In this document: one piece after another, positions 7,948 to 17,100 of the stretch
Numbering within the stretch: position 1 is the stretch's first letter
Layout: each line of letters opens with the position of its first letter
Source: Sediminibacterium sp.
GTDB taxonomy: Bacteria > Bacteroidota > Bacteroidia > B-17B0 > Aurantibacillaceae
DNA length: 64,000 nt
Assembly (NCBI GenBank): GCA_030054095.1
Contig: JASGCO010000017.1
Coordinates: forward strand, 1 to 64,000
Direction of reading: 5' to 3'
Position numbers and translations under genes: made by a program
Notes under the pieces: model-generated
Told to the model about the DNA's origin: nothing
The model's database searches: none
The model's input: only the letters and a program-made list of their open reading frames with translations

Positions 7948-8924
7948 TACAGGTTTCGGTTAATAGCGTAATTAATCAAATCTTCAAGGCTTTTCCGGGC
8001 GGGAGATTCCGGTAATTGGTGTAAAAGCGCGATGGCTCTGTTTTTATAATCCGTCATCACCTGTTGGGCATATTCAATGCCTTTTTTAGCAATAACAAAA
8101 TCAATCACTTTTCTTACTTCTTCACTTTCTTCGTTATGATTTTTAATAATCGAAATAATTCTGCGTTTTTCCGCCCAACTACTGTTATTGAGCGCGTAAA
8201 TCAGTGGAAGCGTCATTTTCTTCTCTTTAATATCAATACCGGTAGGCTTCCCGATCCCCTCGTCGCTTCCAAAGTCAAACAAATCATCTTTAATCTGAAA
8301 AGCAATACCCGTAAGTGTACCAAATTCTTTAAACATGGCAATGATTTTCTGGTCGCTGGTCACCGAGGCCGCGCCTGCCGCACAACACGCTGCGATAAGT
8401 GTTGCCGTTTTCTTAGTAATGATATCAAAGTAAACCTCTTCCGATATATCGAGCCGGCGCGCTTTTTCAATCTGAAGCAACTCGCCCTCACTCATTTCCT
8501 TTACCGCATTACTGACAATTTTTAAAAGATGAAAATCATCATTATCCAACGACAAGAGCAATCCCTTCGACAACAGAAAATCACCTATCAGTACCGCTAT
8601 TTTATTTTTCCATAGGGCATTTACACTAAAAAACCCCCGGCGTTCATTACTGTCATCTACTACATCATCGTGCACAAGGGTAGCCGTGTGCAGCAATTCT
8701 ATCAGAGAAGCGGCCCTGTAAGAACTTTCATTAATTTCCCCCACACTTTGCGCACTTAAAAACACAAACATCGGGCGGATTTGCTTTCCTTTTCGTTTAA
8801 CAATATAGGTAGTTATTTTATCTAACAGCGGCACTGAACTCTTCATGGAATCTTTAAACTTCCGTTCAAAGGCTTCCATGTGTGGAGCGATAGGCTCTTT
8901 TATCTTATCTACTGCTTTCGACAC
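7947..8924 (-). CDS. Polyprenyl diphosphate synthase (trans, all-E type)
   Basis: This enzyme elongates allylic diphosphates with isopentenyl diphosphate to make the side chain of a quinone, probably menaquinone, in this phylum. The first Asp-rich motif is DDVVDD (in LVHDDVVDDSNERRG), the second is DDLFD (in FQIKDDLFDFG), and the GK and KKTATL blocks are in place. Its length of 325 aa is normal for IspB/HepT-type long-chain synthases. Chain length cannot be read with confidence. The start is a GTG at 8924 that overlaps the rlmN stop by one base, so it is coupled to rlmN. Complex I encoded further on would use the quinone. Confidence 0.92.
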   Translation of the reverse strand: MSKAVDKIKEPIAPHMEAFERKFKDSMKSSVPLLDKITTYIVKRKGKQIRPMFVFLSAQSVGEINESSYRAASLIELLHTATLVHDDVVDDSNERRGFFSVNALWKNKIAVLIGDFLLSKGLLLSLDNDDFHLLKIVSNAVKEMSEGELLQIEKARRLDISEEVYFDIITKKTATLIAACCAAGAASVTSDQKIIAMFKEFGTLTGIAFQIKDDLFDFGSDEGIGKPTGIDIKEKKMTLPLIYALNNSSWAEKRRIISIIKNHNEESEEVRKVIDFVIAKKGIEYAQQVMTDYKNRAIALLHQLPESPARKSLEDLINYAINRNL

Positions 8925-10009
8925 TATTTAAACGTTTGAGTAGCTAATTTATTCTTGTTGGCCAACTGACCACAGGCGGCATCAATATCTTTCCCTCTGC
9001 TACGCCTTACATTTACAATAATACCCTCATTTTCCAGACTTGTTTTAAAGACCTTAAGGCGTTCGGGGCTGGTTTGTTTAAACTCCCCGTCATCAATGGG
9101 GTTATATTCAATAATATTTACCTTAGACTTTACCCTTTTACAGTAAGCCGCCAGTTCGTGCGCATCCTTCACACTATCATTAAAATCCTTAAAAACAATG
9201 TATTCAAATGTAACACGGGTTCCCGTCTTATCATAAAAATAATTCAGTGCCTGCTCCAGGTTATCGAGGGTATTTGTTTCATTAATAGGCATGATATGGT
9301 TACGCTTTTCATCGTTTGCCGCGTGTAGTGAAAGCGCAAGGTTAAATTTTACCTGATCATCGCCCAGTTTTTGGATCATTTTAGCAACCCCCGCGGTACT
9401 GAGAGTGATGCGGGAAGGGCTCATCCCTAAACCGTTAGGAGCTGTAATCCGCTCTGTACTTTTCATGACCTCTGCGTAATTAAGCAAAGGCTCCCCCATC
9501 CCCATATAGACAATATTGGACAGTGGCATGTTATATTTTTCCAACGCCTGGTTTTTAACCAAAACTACCTGATCAAAAATTTCATCCGCATTGAGGTTAC
9601 GCATCCGTTTCAGCTTTCCCGTTGCACAGAACTTACAAGTAAGACTACAGCCCACCTGCGAAGAAATACATGCCGTCATGCGGTCAGTCGTTGGAATAAG
9701 CACACTCTCCACCACATATCCATCGTGGAGACGCATGGCACATTTAACCGTTTTATCGCGGCTAACCTGTAAATCATGAATTTCTACGGCATTAATAGTA
9801 AAGTGTTCATTTAGTTTTTTACGGAAATCAAGGGAAAGGTTGGTCATATCGCCAAATTGTACCGCCCTTTTGTTCCACAACCAATCGTACACTTGTTTGG
9901 CACGATAGGCCGGTTCGCCATAAACTCCCAGCGCAGATGTGAGTTCCTCCAGGTTCAGAGATCGGATATCTTTTTTTGCCGCCAAAATATTAAACGTTAA
10001 AGATACCAT
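8924..10009 (-). CDS. rlmN: 23S rRNA (adenine2503-C2) methyltransferase, radical SAM
   Basis: This enzyme methylates C2 of A2503 in 23S rRNA (and A37 of some tRNAs) by radical SAM chemistry with a methyl-cysteine intermediate. The cluster motif CSLTCKFCATG (CxxxCxxC), the YMGMGEPLLN and LALSLHAAN blocks, and the C-terminal acceptor cysteine in DIDAACGQL are all present. The ATG at 10009 is chosen, giving 361 aa. A longer in-frame version to 10210 would run through the coding region of the divergent amidohydrolase, and its extra residues look like antisense translation. Only 28 bp separate this ATG from the divergent gene's start, so each promoter probably lies inside the other gene or in this small gap. 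Confidence 0.95.
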   Translation of the reverse strand: MVSLTFNILAAKKDIRSLNLEELTSALGVYGEPAYRAKQVYDWLWNKRAVQFGDMTNLSLDFRKKLNEHFTINAVEIHDLQVSRDKTVKCAMRLHDGYVVESVLIPTTDRMTACISSQVGCSLTCKFCATGKLKRMRNLNADEIFDQVVLVKNQALEKYNMPLSNIVYMGMGEPLLNYAEVMKSTERITAPNGLGMSPSRITLSTAGVAKMIQKLGDDQVKFNLALSLHAANDEKRNHIMPINETNTLDNLEQALNYFYDKTGTRVTFEYIVFKDFNDSVKDAHELAAYCKRVKSKVNIIEYNPIDDGEFKQTSPERLKVFKTSLENEGIIVNVRRSRGKDIDAACGQLANKNKLATQTFK

Positions 10010-10037
10010 ATTGAACAGAAAAAAACTATTTTTAGCC

Positions 10038-11186
10038 GTGCGATTTTTAAAGGCCGATAAACTATTCGACGGTACCCGGTTTTTACCCTCAGGCTCTGTG
10101 CTGGCGGTGCATGACGATGGTTGCATTGAGGACGTGCTGAACGAAACGGCATTAGAAAAGGGAAAGATTGAAATACTGGAAGGGATTTTAACTCCCGGGT
10201 TCGTTAACACGCATTGTCATTTGGAACTAAGTCATCTGAAAGACAAAATACCCCCAAACCAGGGATTAGTTGATTTTGCATTGGGTGTCATTAAAACCCG
10301 TAACAACCTTCCGGAGACAGAACAACTTAATGCCATGCAACTGGCCGATAAGGCTATGTATGAAGCTGGCATCGTATTGGTGGGCGACATCAGCAACACT
10401 ACATTAAGTTCAGCCATAAAGGCTAACTCTGCCATTTTCTATCACACCTTTGTCGAGCTAATCGGATTAAATCCAACGCGTGCCAACGATGTATTAGCCA
10501 ATGGTGAAAAAATCATAGCGGCGTTTCACCAAAACCATTTATCCGCCAGTTTAGCACCTCACGCGCCATACAGTACTTCTTTAGAATTAATAAAACGTAT
10601 CGGAATGTATAATGCCGCACTACAAGCTCCTGGTTCCATTCATAATCAGGAAGCTGAGGCTGAGAATACGTTTTTACAAGATAAATCCGGAGGTTTCAAC
10701 CGCTTATACCAAACCCTTGACATTCCTATAGACTGGTTCCATCCCAAAGCCAAAACATCTTTTCAGTACTATTCAAAAGTACTTCATCGCGACGTGCTTC
10801 AAATTCTGGTGCATAATACGTTTATGAATGCCGAAGACATCCGCCTGGCGGAAAGATTGAATACCTGTATCTGTTTTTGCCCAGGCGCCAATTTATACAT
10901 TGAAGAAAAACTTCCGGCGTTTGAACTATTTAATGCCGATACCTTTTGCATTGGCACGGATAGCTTGGCCAGCAACCATCAGTTAGATGTTCTGGCAGAA
11001 CTGAACATTATTTTGGAGACCGGTAACTTTTCTGATGAACAAGGCCTGAAGGCGATAACATCAAATGGCGCCCGAGCCCTGAAGCAGGAAAACCGTTTCG
11101 GCCGTTTTGAAAAACACAAGCGACCTGGAGTTAACCTTATACAAAAAGAGAATGACCAATTCCGGTTTTGCCGTCGGCTATTCTAA
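10038..11186 (+). CDS. Amidohydrolase superfamily (chlorohydrolase/deaminase type)
   Basis: This is a metal-dependent hydrolase of the cytosine/aminofutalosine deaminase-like branch. Metal-ligand motifs are visible: HCHLE (HxH) after GFVNT, HAPYS, IHNQEAEAEN and GTDSLASN. The GTG at 10038 is chosen (382 aa, N terminus VRFLKADKLFDG), since relatives start with a similar beta-strand; TTG at 10011 is the alternative. A role as aminodeoxyfutalosine deaminase in menaquinone synthesis is possible given the nearby polyprenyl synthase, but the sequence alone does not settle the substrate. It is convergent with the LytTR gene, with 2 bp between stop codons. Confidence 0.8.
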   Translation: MRFLKADKLFDGTRFLPSGSVLAVHDDGCIEDVLNETALEKGKIEILEGILTPGFVNTHCHLELSHLKDKIPPNQGLVDFALGVIKTRNNLPETEQLNAMQLADKAMYEAGIVLVGDISNTTLSSAIKANSAIFYHTFVELIGLNPTRANDVLANGEKIIAAFHQNHLSASLAPHAPYSTSLELIKRIGMYNAALQAPGSIHNQEAEAENTFLQDKSGGFNRLYQTLDIPIDWFHPKAKTSFQYYSKVLHRDVLQILVHNTFMNAEDIRLAERLNTCICFCPGANLYIEEKLPAFELFNADTFCIGTDSLASNHQLDVLAELNIILETGNFSDEQGLKAITSNGARALKQENRFGRFEKHKRPGVNLIQKENDQFRFCRRLF

Positions 11187-11188
11187 AA

Positions 11189-11908
11189 TCAACGTTTGAT
11201 CAGATGAGCGTTAAGCAACACCTGCATTACCGATTCTTTGAACGACCTGCCTATTTGCAGAGGTACAGCATTTACAATTACCTCATTCCCATCAATACTG
11301 CTTACTTTATGGAGGTTTACAATATATGACCGGTTAATTTTAAGGAACATTTTGGACGGGAGTTGCTCTTCTATACTTTTAAGGGTCAGGTAAACAATGT
11401 ACTTTCTGGCCGCAGTGTTAATAAGAATATAGTTCTGAAGCGCTTCGATATAGAGGATATCATTAAAAAAGATCTTTTCATAACTCTTATCACACTTCAC
11501 AAAGAAAAAGGGCTTTTCTTCAACACCACCTCCCTGATTTTTCTGTTGCAGCAACTCAAACATTTGCCCGGCCTTATTAACAGCCGTTACAAAACGATCA
11601 AATGAATATGGCTTTACCAGATAATCCATTACCGATAATTCATAGCCCTCCAGCGCATAGTTTTGGTACGCGGTGGTAATAATGGTTAACGGCGGATTTG
11701 GCAGACTCTTTAAAAGGCTTATTCCCGACATCTTTGGCATTTGAATATCAAGAAACATCAGATCCACTTTTTTTTCGGCCAGGGTATTCATTACCTCCAT
11801 TGCGCTGGTGCAAAGGGCTACCAGATTGAGCTGTGGCAGTTCATTTATATAATTTTCAAGTCCTTTTCTGGCTAATGGCTCATCATCAGCAATTATACAA
11901 TTCATCAT
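11189..11908 (-). CDS. LytTR-family response regulator
   Basis: This 239-aa transcription regulator has an N-terminal receiver (IIADDEP acidic pair, phospho-acceptor Asp near residue 54 in LDIQMPK, Thr and Lys in ITTAY and LVKPYSF) and a C-terminal LytTR DNA-binding domain (FVKCDKSYEKIFFNDILYIE and FLKINRSYIVNL). Its start overlaps the stop of the upstream kinase by 4 bp (ATGA), so the two form a coupled two-component system. Two adjacent ATG codons at 11908 and 11905 are possible starts. Targets are unknown. Confidence 0.93.
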   Translation of the reverse strand: MMNCIIADDEPLARKGLENYINELPQLNLVALCTSAMEVMNTLAEKKVDLMFLDIQMPKMSGISLLKSLPNPPLTIITTAYQNYALEGYELSVMDYLVKPYSFDRFVTAVNKAGQMFELLQQKNQGGGVEEKPFFFVKCDKSYEKIFFNDILYIEALQNYILINTAARKYIVYLTLKSIEEQLPSKMFLKINRSYIVNLHKVSSIDGNEVIVNAVPLQIGRSFKESVMQVLLNAHLIKR

Positions 11909-12954
11909 GGGTTAAGATTTAATTCAAGGTGTACCGAAAAATGATTATTATTTCTGTTTATTTCCAATTTGTAATTATTACGGTGCAATAGTTCGAGGCG
12001 TCGTGAAACATTCCGTAAACCGATACCGCCATGTGTTGATTCAACAAACTGACGCTCTCCTACTGAATTAATCACATCGAACGAAAACACATGCTTATTG
12101 AGTGAAGAGCGGATTTCTATAAAATTATCCGGTTGATCGGAAGATTTATGTTTAAAGGCATTTTCTACAAAAGTTACCAGAATGAAAGGCGCTATACTAA
12201 TCGAATCATCTGGAACTGGTAAATCAAGCGTTATTGTTAAATCCTGATTGCATCGCATCTTTTCAAGACTAACGTAGTCTCGGATAAACCGGAGCTCTTT
12301 ACTCAACAAAGTCGTATCTGTACCGCAATCGTATAACTGATAACGCAACAAATCGGAAAACTGAAGCAGTGTTTTTTCAGCCAAAGCTTTGTCTTCGCGT
12401 ATCAGCACATAAATACTATTAATAGCGTTAAACAAAAAATGTGGATTAAGCTGATTCTTTAAAAAATCGAGCTCCGCCTTTAATTGTTCCTGCTCTATCT
12501 TGTCTTTATGCCGTTCGCTGTTGTACTTATCTGTTAGCCCGTAAACAGCTAAAAAACAAGCAATAAGCACAATAAACTCTACCAGTCTGCTTAAAATCAT
12601 AGGCAGAACCACAAAAGAACTGAAATGCCTGTGCTTTAAGACAAGCGTCACCAAATCCTGGACACCAACCGTAATTAATGCTCCTAATACAACGGACAAA
12701 ATAATGAGTCCGGTAAAGGCAACGTATTTCCCTTTTTCAAGGGTTACAGGCACAAGGTAATAAACAACAAAATAAACCAATAGAATTTGAAAAAAAACAA
12801 CAATCCCGGTATCAACATAAATAAAATACCCCCGGTCATCGAATCCTTTCATACCATGACTTAAAGAAATAAACTGATAACACCAAAAAATAACATGCAA
12901 CACTCTGTAGCGGAGTACCAGATTGAACACTTTGGTAAGCTGAGATGTATGCAT
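11905..12954 (-). CDS. Sensor histidine kinase, LytS/YehU type
   Basis: This is the membrane kinase partner of the LytTR regulator. The N-terminal part has about four hydrophobic membrane segments, followed by a short coiled linker (NSERHKDKIEQEQLKAELDF), the His_kinase block LNPHFLFNAINSIY with the phospho-accepting His near residue 170, and an ATPase domain with FVENAFKHK (N box) and GIGLRNVSRRLELL (G box). The ATG at 12954 is chosen (349 aa), because the longer frame to 13071 adds residues that do not look like family sequence. A TATTTTTG element lies a few bases before this ATG. No extracellular sensor domain is obvious. Confidence 0.88.
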   Translation of the reverse strand: MHTSQLTKVFNLVLRYRVLHVIFWCYQFISLSHGMKGFDDRGYFIYVDTGIVVFFQILLVYFVVYYLVPVTLEKGKYVAFTGLIILSVVLGALITVGVQDLVTLVLKHRHFSSFVVLPMILSRLVEFIVLIACFLAVYGLTDKYNSERHKDKIEQEQLKAELDFLKNQLNPHFLFNAINSIYVLIREDKALAEKTLLQFSDLLRYQLYDCGTDTTLLSKELRFIRDYVSLEKMRCNQDLTITLDLPVPDDSISIAPFILVTFVENAFKHKSSDQPDNFIEIRSSLNKHVFSFDVINSVGERQFVESTHGGIGLRNVSRRLELLHRNNYKLEINRNNNHFSVHLELNLNP

Positions 12955-13319
12955 ATTACAAAAATAGACGAATCTGTGCTTAATGACACTAAACGCTGCT
13001 TTTTTTACATAATTGTCATAATATACCTGACCAGATGAGAAAAATGCGAAAACCGATATGCCAGTTAGCAATGCTTTTCAGACAAGGTAAAGAAAATAAC
13101 AGTGCGTTAAGTAACTGACATTACTTGAAGCTCTAATCGTTCCTTCGTTGAATTTGGTCAGGTTTAATAAAGCTTTGGCGTAATAATTTTCTTTAAAGTA
13201 TTTATTTCCCTGAAATTTAGATTGGTTAAAGTGAATAGTTAGAGGAGTGGTTAGACAGAAGAAGTGCATTCAAAAAACGAAATTTTCACTTCGTAAATCA
13301 TAACATACTAGAAGAGCGT

Positions 13320-13378
13320 GGTGAAATAACCAGAAACAAATTTTCGTGTTTGTGTTTAGCATTCTGGTTATTTTCACC
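13320..13378. repeat. Inverted repeat, hairpin 1 (AACCAGAA array)
   Basis: The left arm at 13320-13335 (ggtgaaataaccagaa) is the reverse complement of 13362-13378 apart from one extra T. The 26-nt loop contains acaaa and tttgt blocks that can extend the stem, and the string ttttcgtg, which also occurs in the loop of the adjacent hairpin. Confidence 0.7.
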
Positions 13379-13380
13379 CT

Positions 13381-13433
13381 TCTGGTTCAGAGAGCATCAT
13401 TTTTTCGTGGTAGATGGTGCTTCTCTAACCAGA
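13381..13433. repeat. Inverted repeat, hairpin 2 (AACCAGAA array)
   Basis: The left arm at 13381-13399 and the right arm at 13415-13433 are imperfect reverse complements of 19 nt, both ending in the same TCTGGTT/AACCAGA motif as hairpin 1. The loop again contains ttttcgtg. A further AACCAGAA is at 13472-13479. Confidence 0.65.
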
Positions 13434-13649
13434 CCTTATCAAATTTATAAAATCCGTTTTACAAAACAAACAACCAGAACACAGTTCCTGAAAACCCACT
13501 CAACACCATTCAACTTACACTTCAGAAAACGCCTGCCCCCCTATACAATACCTGAGCATAGCTAAAAAAACAAAAAAGCCTGTCAGAATAGCTCTTTGGC
13601 TTTTCAAAGGGTGCTAAAATTCGTATTTTTATGCGTGTAGAAGTTATAA

Positions 13650-16600
13650 ATGGCTCAGGAAACTAGCATACTGATTGAAAAATTAGAAGAATTTATCAGG
13701 AAGTACTATAAAAATCAGCTGATTAAAGGGGTTTTATATGCCAGTGGCCTTCTATTGTCGGCTTTTTTAACAGTAGTTGTTTTCGAGTACTTTGGCGAAT
13801 TTAATACCACAGTTCGTACTATTCTGTTTTATACCTTTTTGGGGATTACCCTGTTAGTATTGGCTCGCTATATTGCCATTCCTTTGCTTAAGCTTAATAA
13901 ACTTGGAAAACGCTTAACATATACCGATGCTGCTACACTGATCGGAAATCACTTTTCTACTATTCAGGATAAACTCATTAACGTTCTGCAACTTCAGGGC
14001 AACAATGCTATTAGCGGATCAACCGATCTGATGCTGGCAAGCATAGAACAAAAAATCACAGAATTAAAGCCCATTCCCTTTACAAACGCGGTGAATCTGG
14101 CAGAAAACAAAAGGTACCTCAAGTACCTGGCTCCTTTATTTTTTATTACACTGGCCATCCTGTTAATCTGGCCACAGGTAATTACACGAAGTACCCAACG
14201 TTTAGTGCAGCACTCTACGCACTTTGCGCCATTGGCACCTTTTCAGTTTATAATAGAAAACCCTGCACTTAGCGCCATTCAATCGCAAGACTATGAATTA
14301 AAGCTGAAACTCAAAGGCACTGAAATCCCGAATGAAGTCTATATCTCCGTTAATGGCGTAGAGTACAAAATGGAAAAGGAAAATACACTTGCCTTTTCCT
14401 ATACTTTTAAAAATGTACAGGGAAATCAGCCGTTTCAATTTAATGCCGCCGGATTTAATTCAGCACCTTACGAATTAAAAGTACTACCTCGCCCGGTACT
14501 TCAGCAGTTTGATCTGCAATTAATTTATCCCGCTTATCTGCAAAAACAAAACGAAAAACTGGTCAATTCAGGCGATTTACAAATTCCGCAAGGCACAAAA
14601 GTCATCTGGACCTTCCGTACCCGGAATACAGATGCCGTTTACCTGCGGTTTAACGACAGCCTGGCTCTGCCCTCACGTCAGGACGAGAATAGTTACACCT
14701 ACACAAGGCGATTTATGTCTGATAATGCCTATGTTTTTAAAGCAAGCAATCATCTGGTTCAGAACACGCCTGACTCAGTAAATTACAGCATACAGGTTAT
14801 TCCTGACCAATTCCCGGCCATCGAGGCTGAAGCAAACCCCGACACAACCAACACTAAACACATTTACTTCAGCGGCAGTATTAAAGATGACTATGGCTTT
14901 TCTTCGTTGCAGTTTCACTTTAAAAAAACAGTCACAGACTCTTTGGGAAAACCAAAAGAAGAAAATGGCTCATTTCCCATCTCGATCCAGAAAACACAAG
15001 TACTTCAACCCTTTTATTATTATCTGGATATTTCGACCTACAATCTTGGCCCTGGTGACAAACTGGAATATTATTTTGAGGTAGCCGATAATGATGGCGT
15101 AAATGGCAGCAAACGGGCCCGGACCCAAATGATGGCATTTAAAGCCCCTACACGCGAAGACGTAGAAAAAACTACCGACCGCAATAACGCTGAGATTAAA
15201 AAAGACCTGGAAGAAAGCATTAAAAAAGCAAAAAGTTTACAAAAAGACGTTAGTGAATTATCGAAAAAAATAAACGATAAAAAACAACTGGGTTATGAAG
15301 AAAAAAAGAAAATAGAAGAACTCCTCCAGAAACAACAATCGTTACAGAATAAAGTAGAAGAAATAAAACAAGAAAACGCACAGAATACCCAGCAGCAAAA
15401 TGAATTTAACCAAATGGATGAGGCCCTTTTGGAAAAACAACAGGAACTACAAAAGCTGTTTGAAAATGTGATGACGCCTGAGATGAAAAAATTGTTTGAT
15501 GAACTTAACAAAATGCTGGAACAAATGGATAAAAACCAGATTCAGCAAAAACTGGAAGAAGTAAAATTGAACAATAAGGACCTTGAAAAAGAGTTGGATC
15601 GTAATCTGGAATTGTTCAAGCAACTGGAAGTAGAACAAAAAATGCAGAGCGTTACCGAAAAGCTGGACGAATTAAGTAAAAAACAAAATGAACTTAGTAA
15701 AGAAAGCGAACAAAAAAACAGCGATGCCAAAAACATTGAAAGCAAACAGGAAGAACTGAATAAAGCCTTTGACGATCTTAAGAAAGAAATGGAAGATCTG
15801 ACCAAGAAAAACAGTGAACTGGAAGAACCTAACGCTTTACCCAACATGGAAAATAAAGCCAATGAGGTAAGCAAAGAACAACAAAAAGCATCGGAACAAT
15901 TAAGCAAAAACAGTAAAAAAGACGCTGCCAAATCGCAGAAAGACGCTGCCAAAAAAATGGAAGAAATGAAAGAGCAGATGGATCAGGCCATGGCGGAAGC
16001 GGAAGAGGAAAAAGATGGGGAAAACGCGGCGGCGTTACGTCAGATTCTGGAAAATTTACTTAATCTTTCCTTTGCACAGGAAGAACTGATTAAAACCCTT
16101 CCCAAAACACGGGTAGATAACCCGCAATATGTAAAAATCCCTCAGGATCAGCGAAAACTACAGGATGACAGCAAGTTAATAGAAGATAGCCTGCTGGCGC
16201 TTAGTAAACGAGCCCCACAGGTAAGTTCCATCATTAATAAAGAAATCAGCGCCATTCACCTTAACATGGAAAAAACGGTTAAGGCCCTGGCCGATCGTAA
16301 TACCAGCGATGCGGGCATTCGTATGCAAAGCAGCATGACGGCTATTAATAATCTGGCCGTACTGTTAAATGAAAGCCTTGAACAAATGCAAAAGCAAATG
16401 CAGCAAAAAAAGAACAGCAAAAGTAAAGGTGGCAGTAAATGTAAAAAACCGGGAAATGGCAAAAGTGATAAGCCCTCTGATAAGCCTAGTCTCCCTAATA
16501 TGCGGCAATTGCAGGAACAATTAAACCAACAGCTAAAAGAGTTAAAAGACGCGTTGGAAAAAGGGAAGAAACCAGGAGAAAAACCTGGGGAAAAGCCGGG

Positions 16601-17090
16601 ACAGAAACCCGGACAAAAGCCAGGCGGCAATCAAGGGAATGGTATGGTTCCCGGCCTTAATATGCCGGGCAGCAGTGAGCAATTAGCCAAATTAGCCGCC
16701 CAGCAAGAAGCGCTCCGTCGCCAGATGCAGCAAATGATGGATAAGTTGAAAAATAAGGGCAAAAATCCGGGCGGACAAATAGCCGACATGATGGAACAGA
16801 CCGAAAAAGACATTGTAAACCGTCAGATTACTCAGGAAACCATGCGGCGCCAACAGGAAATTTTAACAAAACTCCTCGAAAGTGAAAAAGCCGAACGGGA
16901 AAGAGAGCAGGATGAACAGCGCAAAAGCAACGAAGCAAAAAATGAGATTTTAAGTAACCCTAAAGGTTTTTTGGAGTATAAACGACTTAAAGAGAAAGAA
17001 CTCGAATTGTTAAATACGGTTCCACCTCACCTCACACCTTTTTATAAAGAGAAAGTAAATAACTATTTTAACAGCGTAAATAATAAGTAA
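13650..17090 (+). CDS. DUF4175 family membrane-anchored coiled-coil protein
   Basis: This 1146-aa protein has two or three hydrophobic segments in the first 180 residues (GVLYASGLLLSAFLTVVVF; YLKYLAPLFFITLAILLIW), a beta-rich region to about residue 500, and then a long Lys/Glu/Gln-rich coiled coil from about 515 to 780 and beyond. A low-complexity stretch of PGEKPG/PGQKPG repeats lies at about 972-990. The pattern matches the DUF4175 family of Bacteroidota and Alphaproteobacteria, whose function is not established. It is 10 bp upstream of the RsbW-like ATPase gene, so the two are probably co-transcribed. The coding strand is rich in AAA and GAA codons, which explains the long antisense frames here. 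Confidence 0.85.
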   Translation: MAQETSILIEKLEEFIRKYYKNQLIKGVLYASGLLLSAFLTVVVFEYFGEFNTTVRTILFYTFLGITLLVLARYIAIPLLKLNKLGKRLTYTDAATLIGNHFSTIQDKLINVLQLQGNNAISGSTDLMLASIEQKITELKPIPFTNAVNLAENKRYLKYLAPLFFITLAILLIWPQVITRSTQRLVQHSTHFAPLAPFQFIIENPALSAIQSQDYELKLKLKGTEIPNEVYISVNGVEYKMEKENTLAFSYTFKNVQGNQPFQFNAAGFNSAPYELKVLPRPVLQQFDLQLIYPAYLQKQNEKLVNSGDLQIPQGTKVIWTFRTRNTDAVYLRFNDSLALPSRQDENSYTYTRRFMSDNAYVFKASNHLVQNTPDSVNYSIQVIPDQFPAIEAEANPDTTNTKHIYFSGSIKDDYGFSSLQFHFKKTVTDSLGKPKEENGSFPISIQKTQVLQPFYYYLDISTYNLGPGDKLEYYFEVADNDGVNGSKRARTQMMAFKAPTREDVEKTTDRNNAEIKKDLEESIKKAKSLQKDVSELSKKINDKKQLGYEEKKKIEELLQKQQSLQNKVEEIKQENAQNTQQQNEFNQMDEALLEKQQELQKLFENVMTPEMKKLFDELNKMLEQMDKNQIQQKLEEVKLNNKDLEKELDRNLELFKQLEVEQKMQSVTEKLDELSKKQNELSKESEQKNSDAKNIESKQEELNKAFDDLKKEMEDLTKKNSELEEPNALPNMENKANEVSKEQQKASEQLSKNSKKDAAKSQKDAAKKMEEMKEQMDQAMAEAEEEKDGENAAALRQILENLLNLSFAQEELIKTLPKTRVDNPQYVKIPQDQRKLQDDSKLIEDSLLALSKRAPQVSSIINKEISAIHLNMEKTVKALADRNTSDAGIRMQSSMTAINNLAVLLNESLEQMQKQMQQKKNSKSKGGSKCKKPGNGKSDKPSDKPSLPNMRQLQEQLNQQLKELKDALEKGKKPGEKPGEKPGQKPGQKPGGNQGNGMVPGLNMPGSSEQLAKLAAQQEALRRQMQQMMDKLKNKGKNPGGQIADMMEQTEKDIVNRQITQETMRRQQEILTKLLESEKAEREREQDEQRKSNEAKNEILSNPKGFLEYKRLKEKELELLNTVPPHLTPFYKEKVNNYFNSVNNK

Positions 17091-17100
17091 CAGTTAAGTA

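Larger units (their letters stand above)
12955..13649. other. Intergenic region with repeated AACCAGAA inverted motifs
   Basis: No convincing gene is seen in these 695 bp between the divergent kinase and DUF4175 genes. The part at 13320-13479 carries five copies of AACCAGAA or near copies in alternating orientation, forming two adjacent hairpins (listed separately). Just before the DUF4175 start, TATTTTTA at 13624-13631 is a possible weak -7 element. A short frame at 13269-13078 (minus) has a slightly TPR-like stretch but no support. Confidence 0.5.

Noticed and set aside
8064..8525. 153-aa plus-strand open frame
   Set aside because: It lies wholly antisense to the polyprenyl diphosphate synthase gene, whose motifs are clear; the translation is Phe/Asn-rich and unlike a protein family.
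10010..10210. N-terminal extension of rlmN to 10210
   Set aside because: The added 67 residues are the antisense of the amidohydrolase N terminus and do not resemble RlmN proteins.
13078..13269. 63-aa minus-strand frame with a TPR-like stretch
   Set aside because: The resemblance (GNKYFKENYYAKALLNL) is too short, the frame is small, and there is no operon or signal support.
13320..13479. AACCAGAA copies considered as a CRISPR array
   Set aside because: The copies alternate in orientation, are only 8 nt long with uneven spacing, and no cas genes are nearby.
13350..13565. 71-aa plus-strand frame
   Set aside because: It runs through the AACCAGAA hairpins, so it is more likely a by-product of the inverted repeats.
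15542..15952. 136-aa Ser/Leu-rich minus-strand open frame
   Set aside because: It is the antisense of the Lys/Glu-rich DUF4175 coiled coil, where AAA/GAA codons give long open antisense frames.
16256..16630. 124-aa minus-strand frame with PGFCPGF repeats
   Set aside because: The repeats are the antisense reading of the PGEKPG/PGQKPG repeats of the DUF4175 protein.
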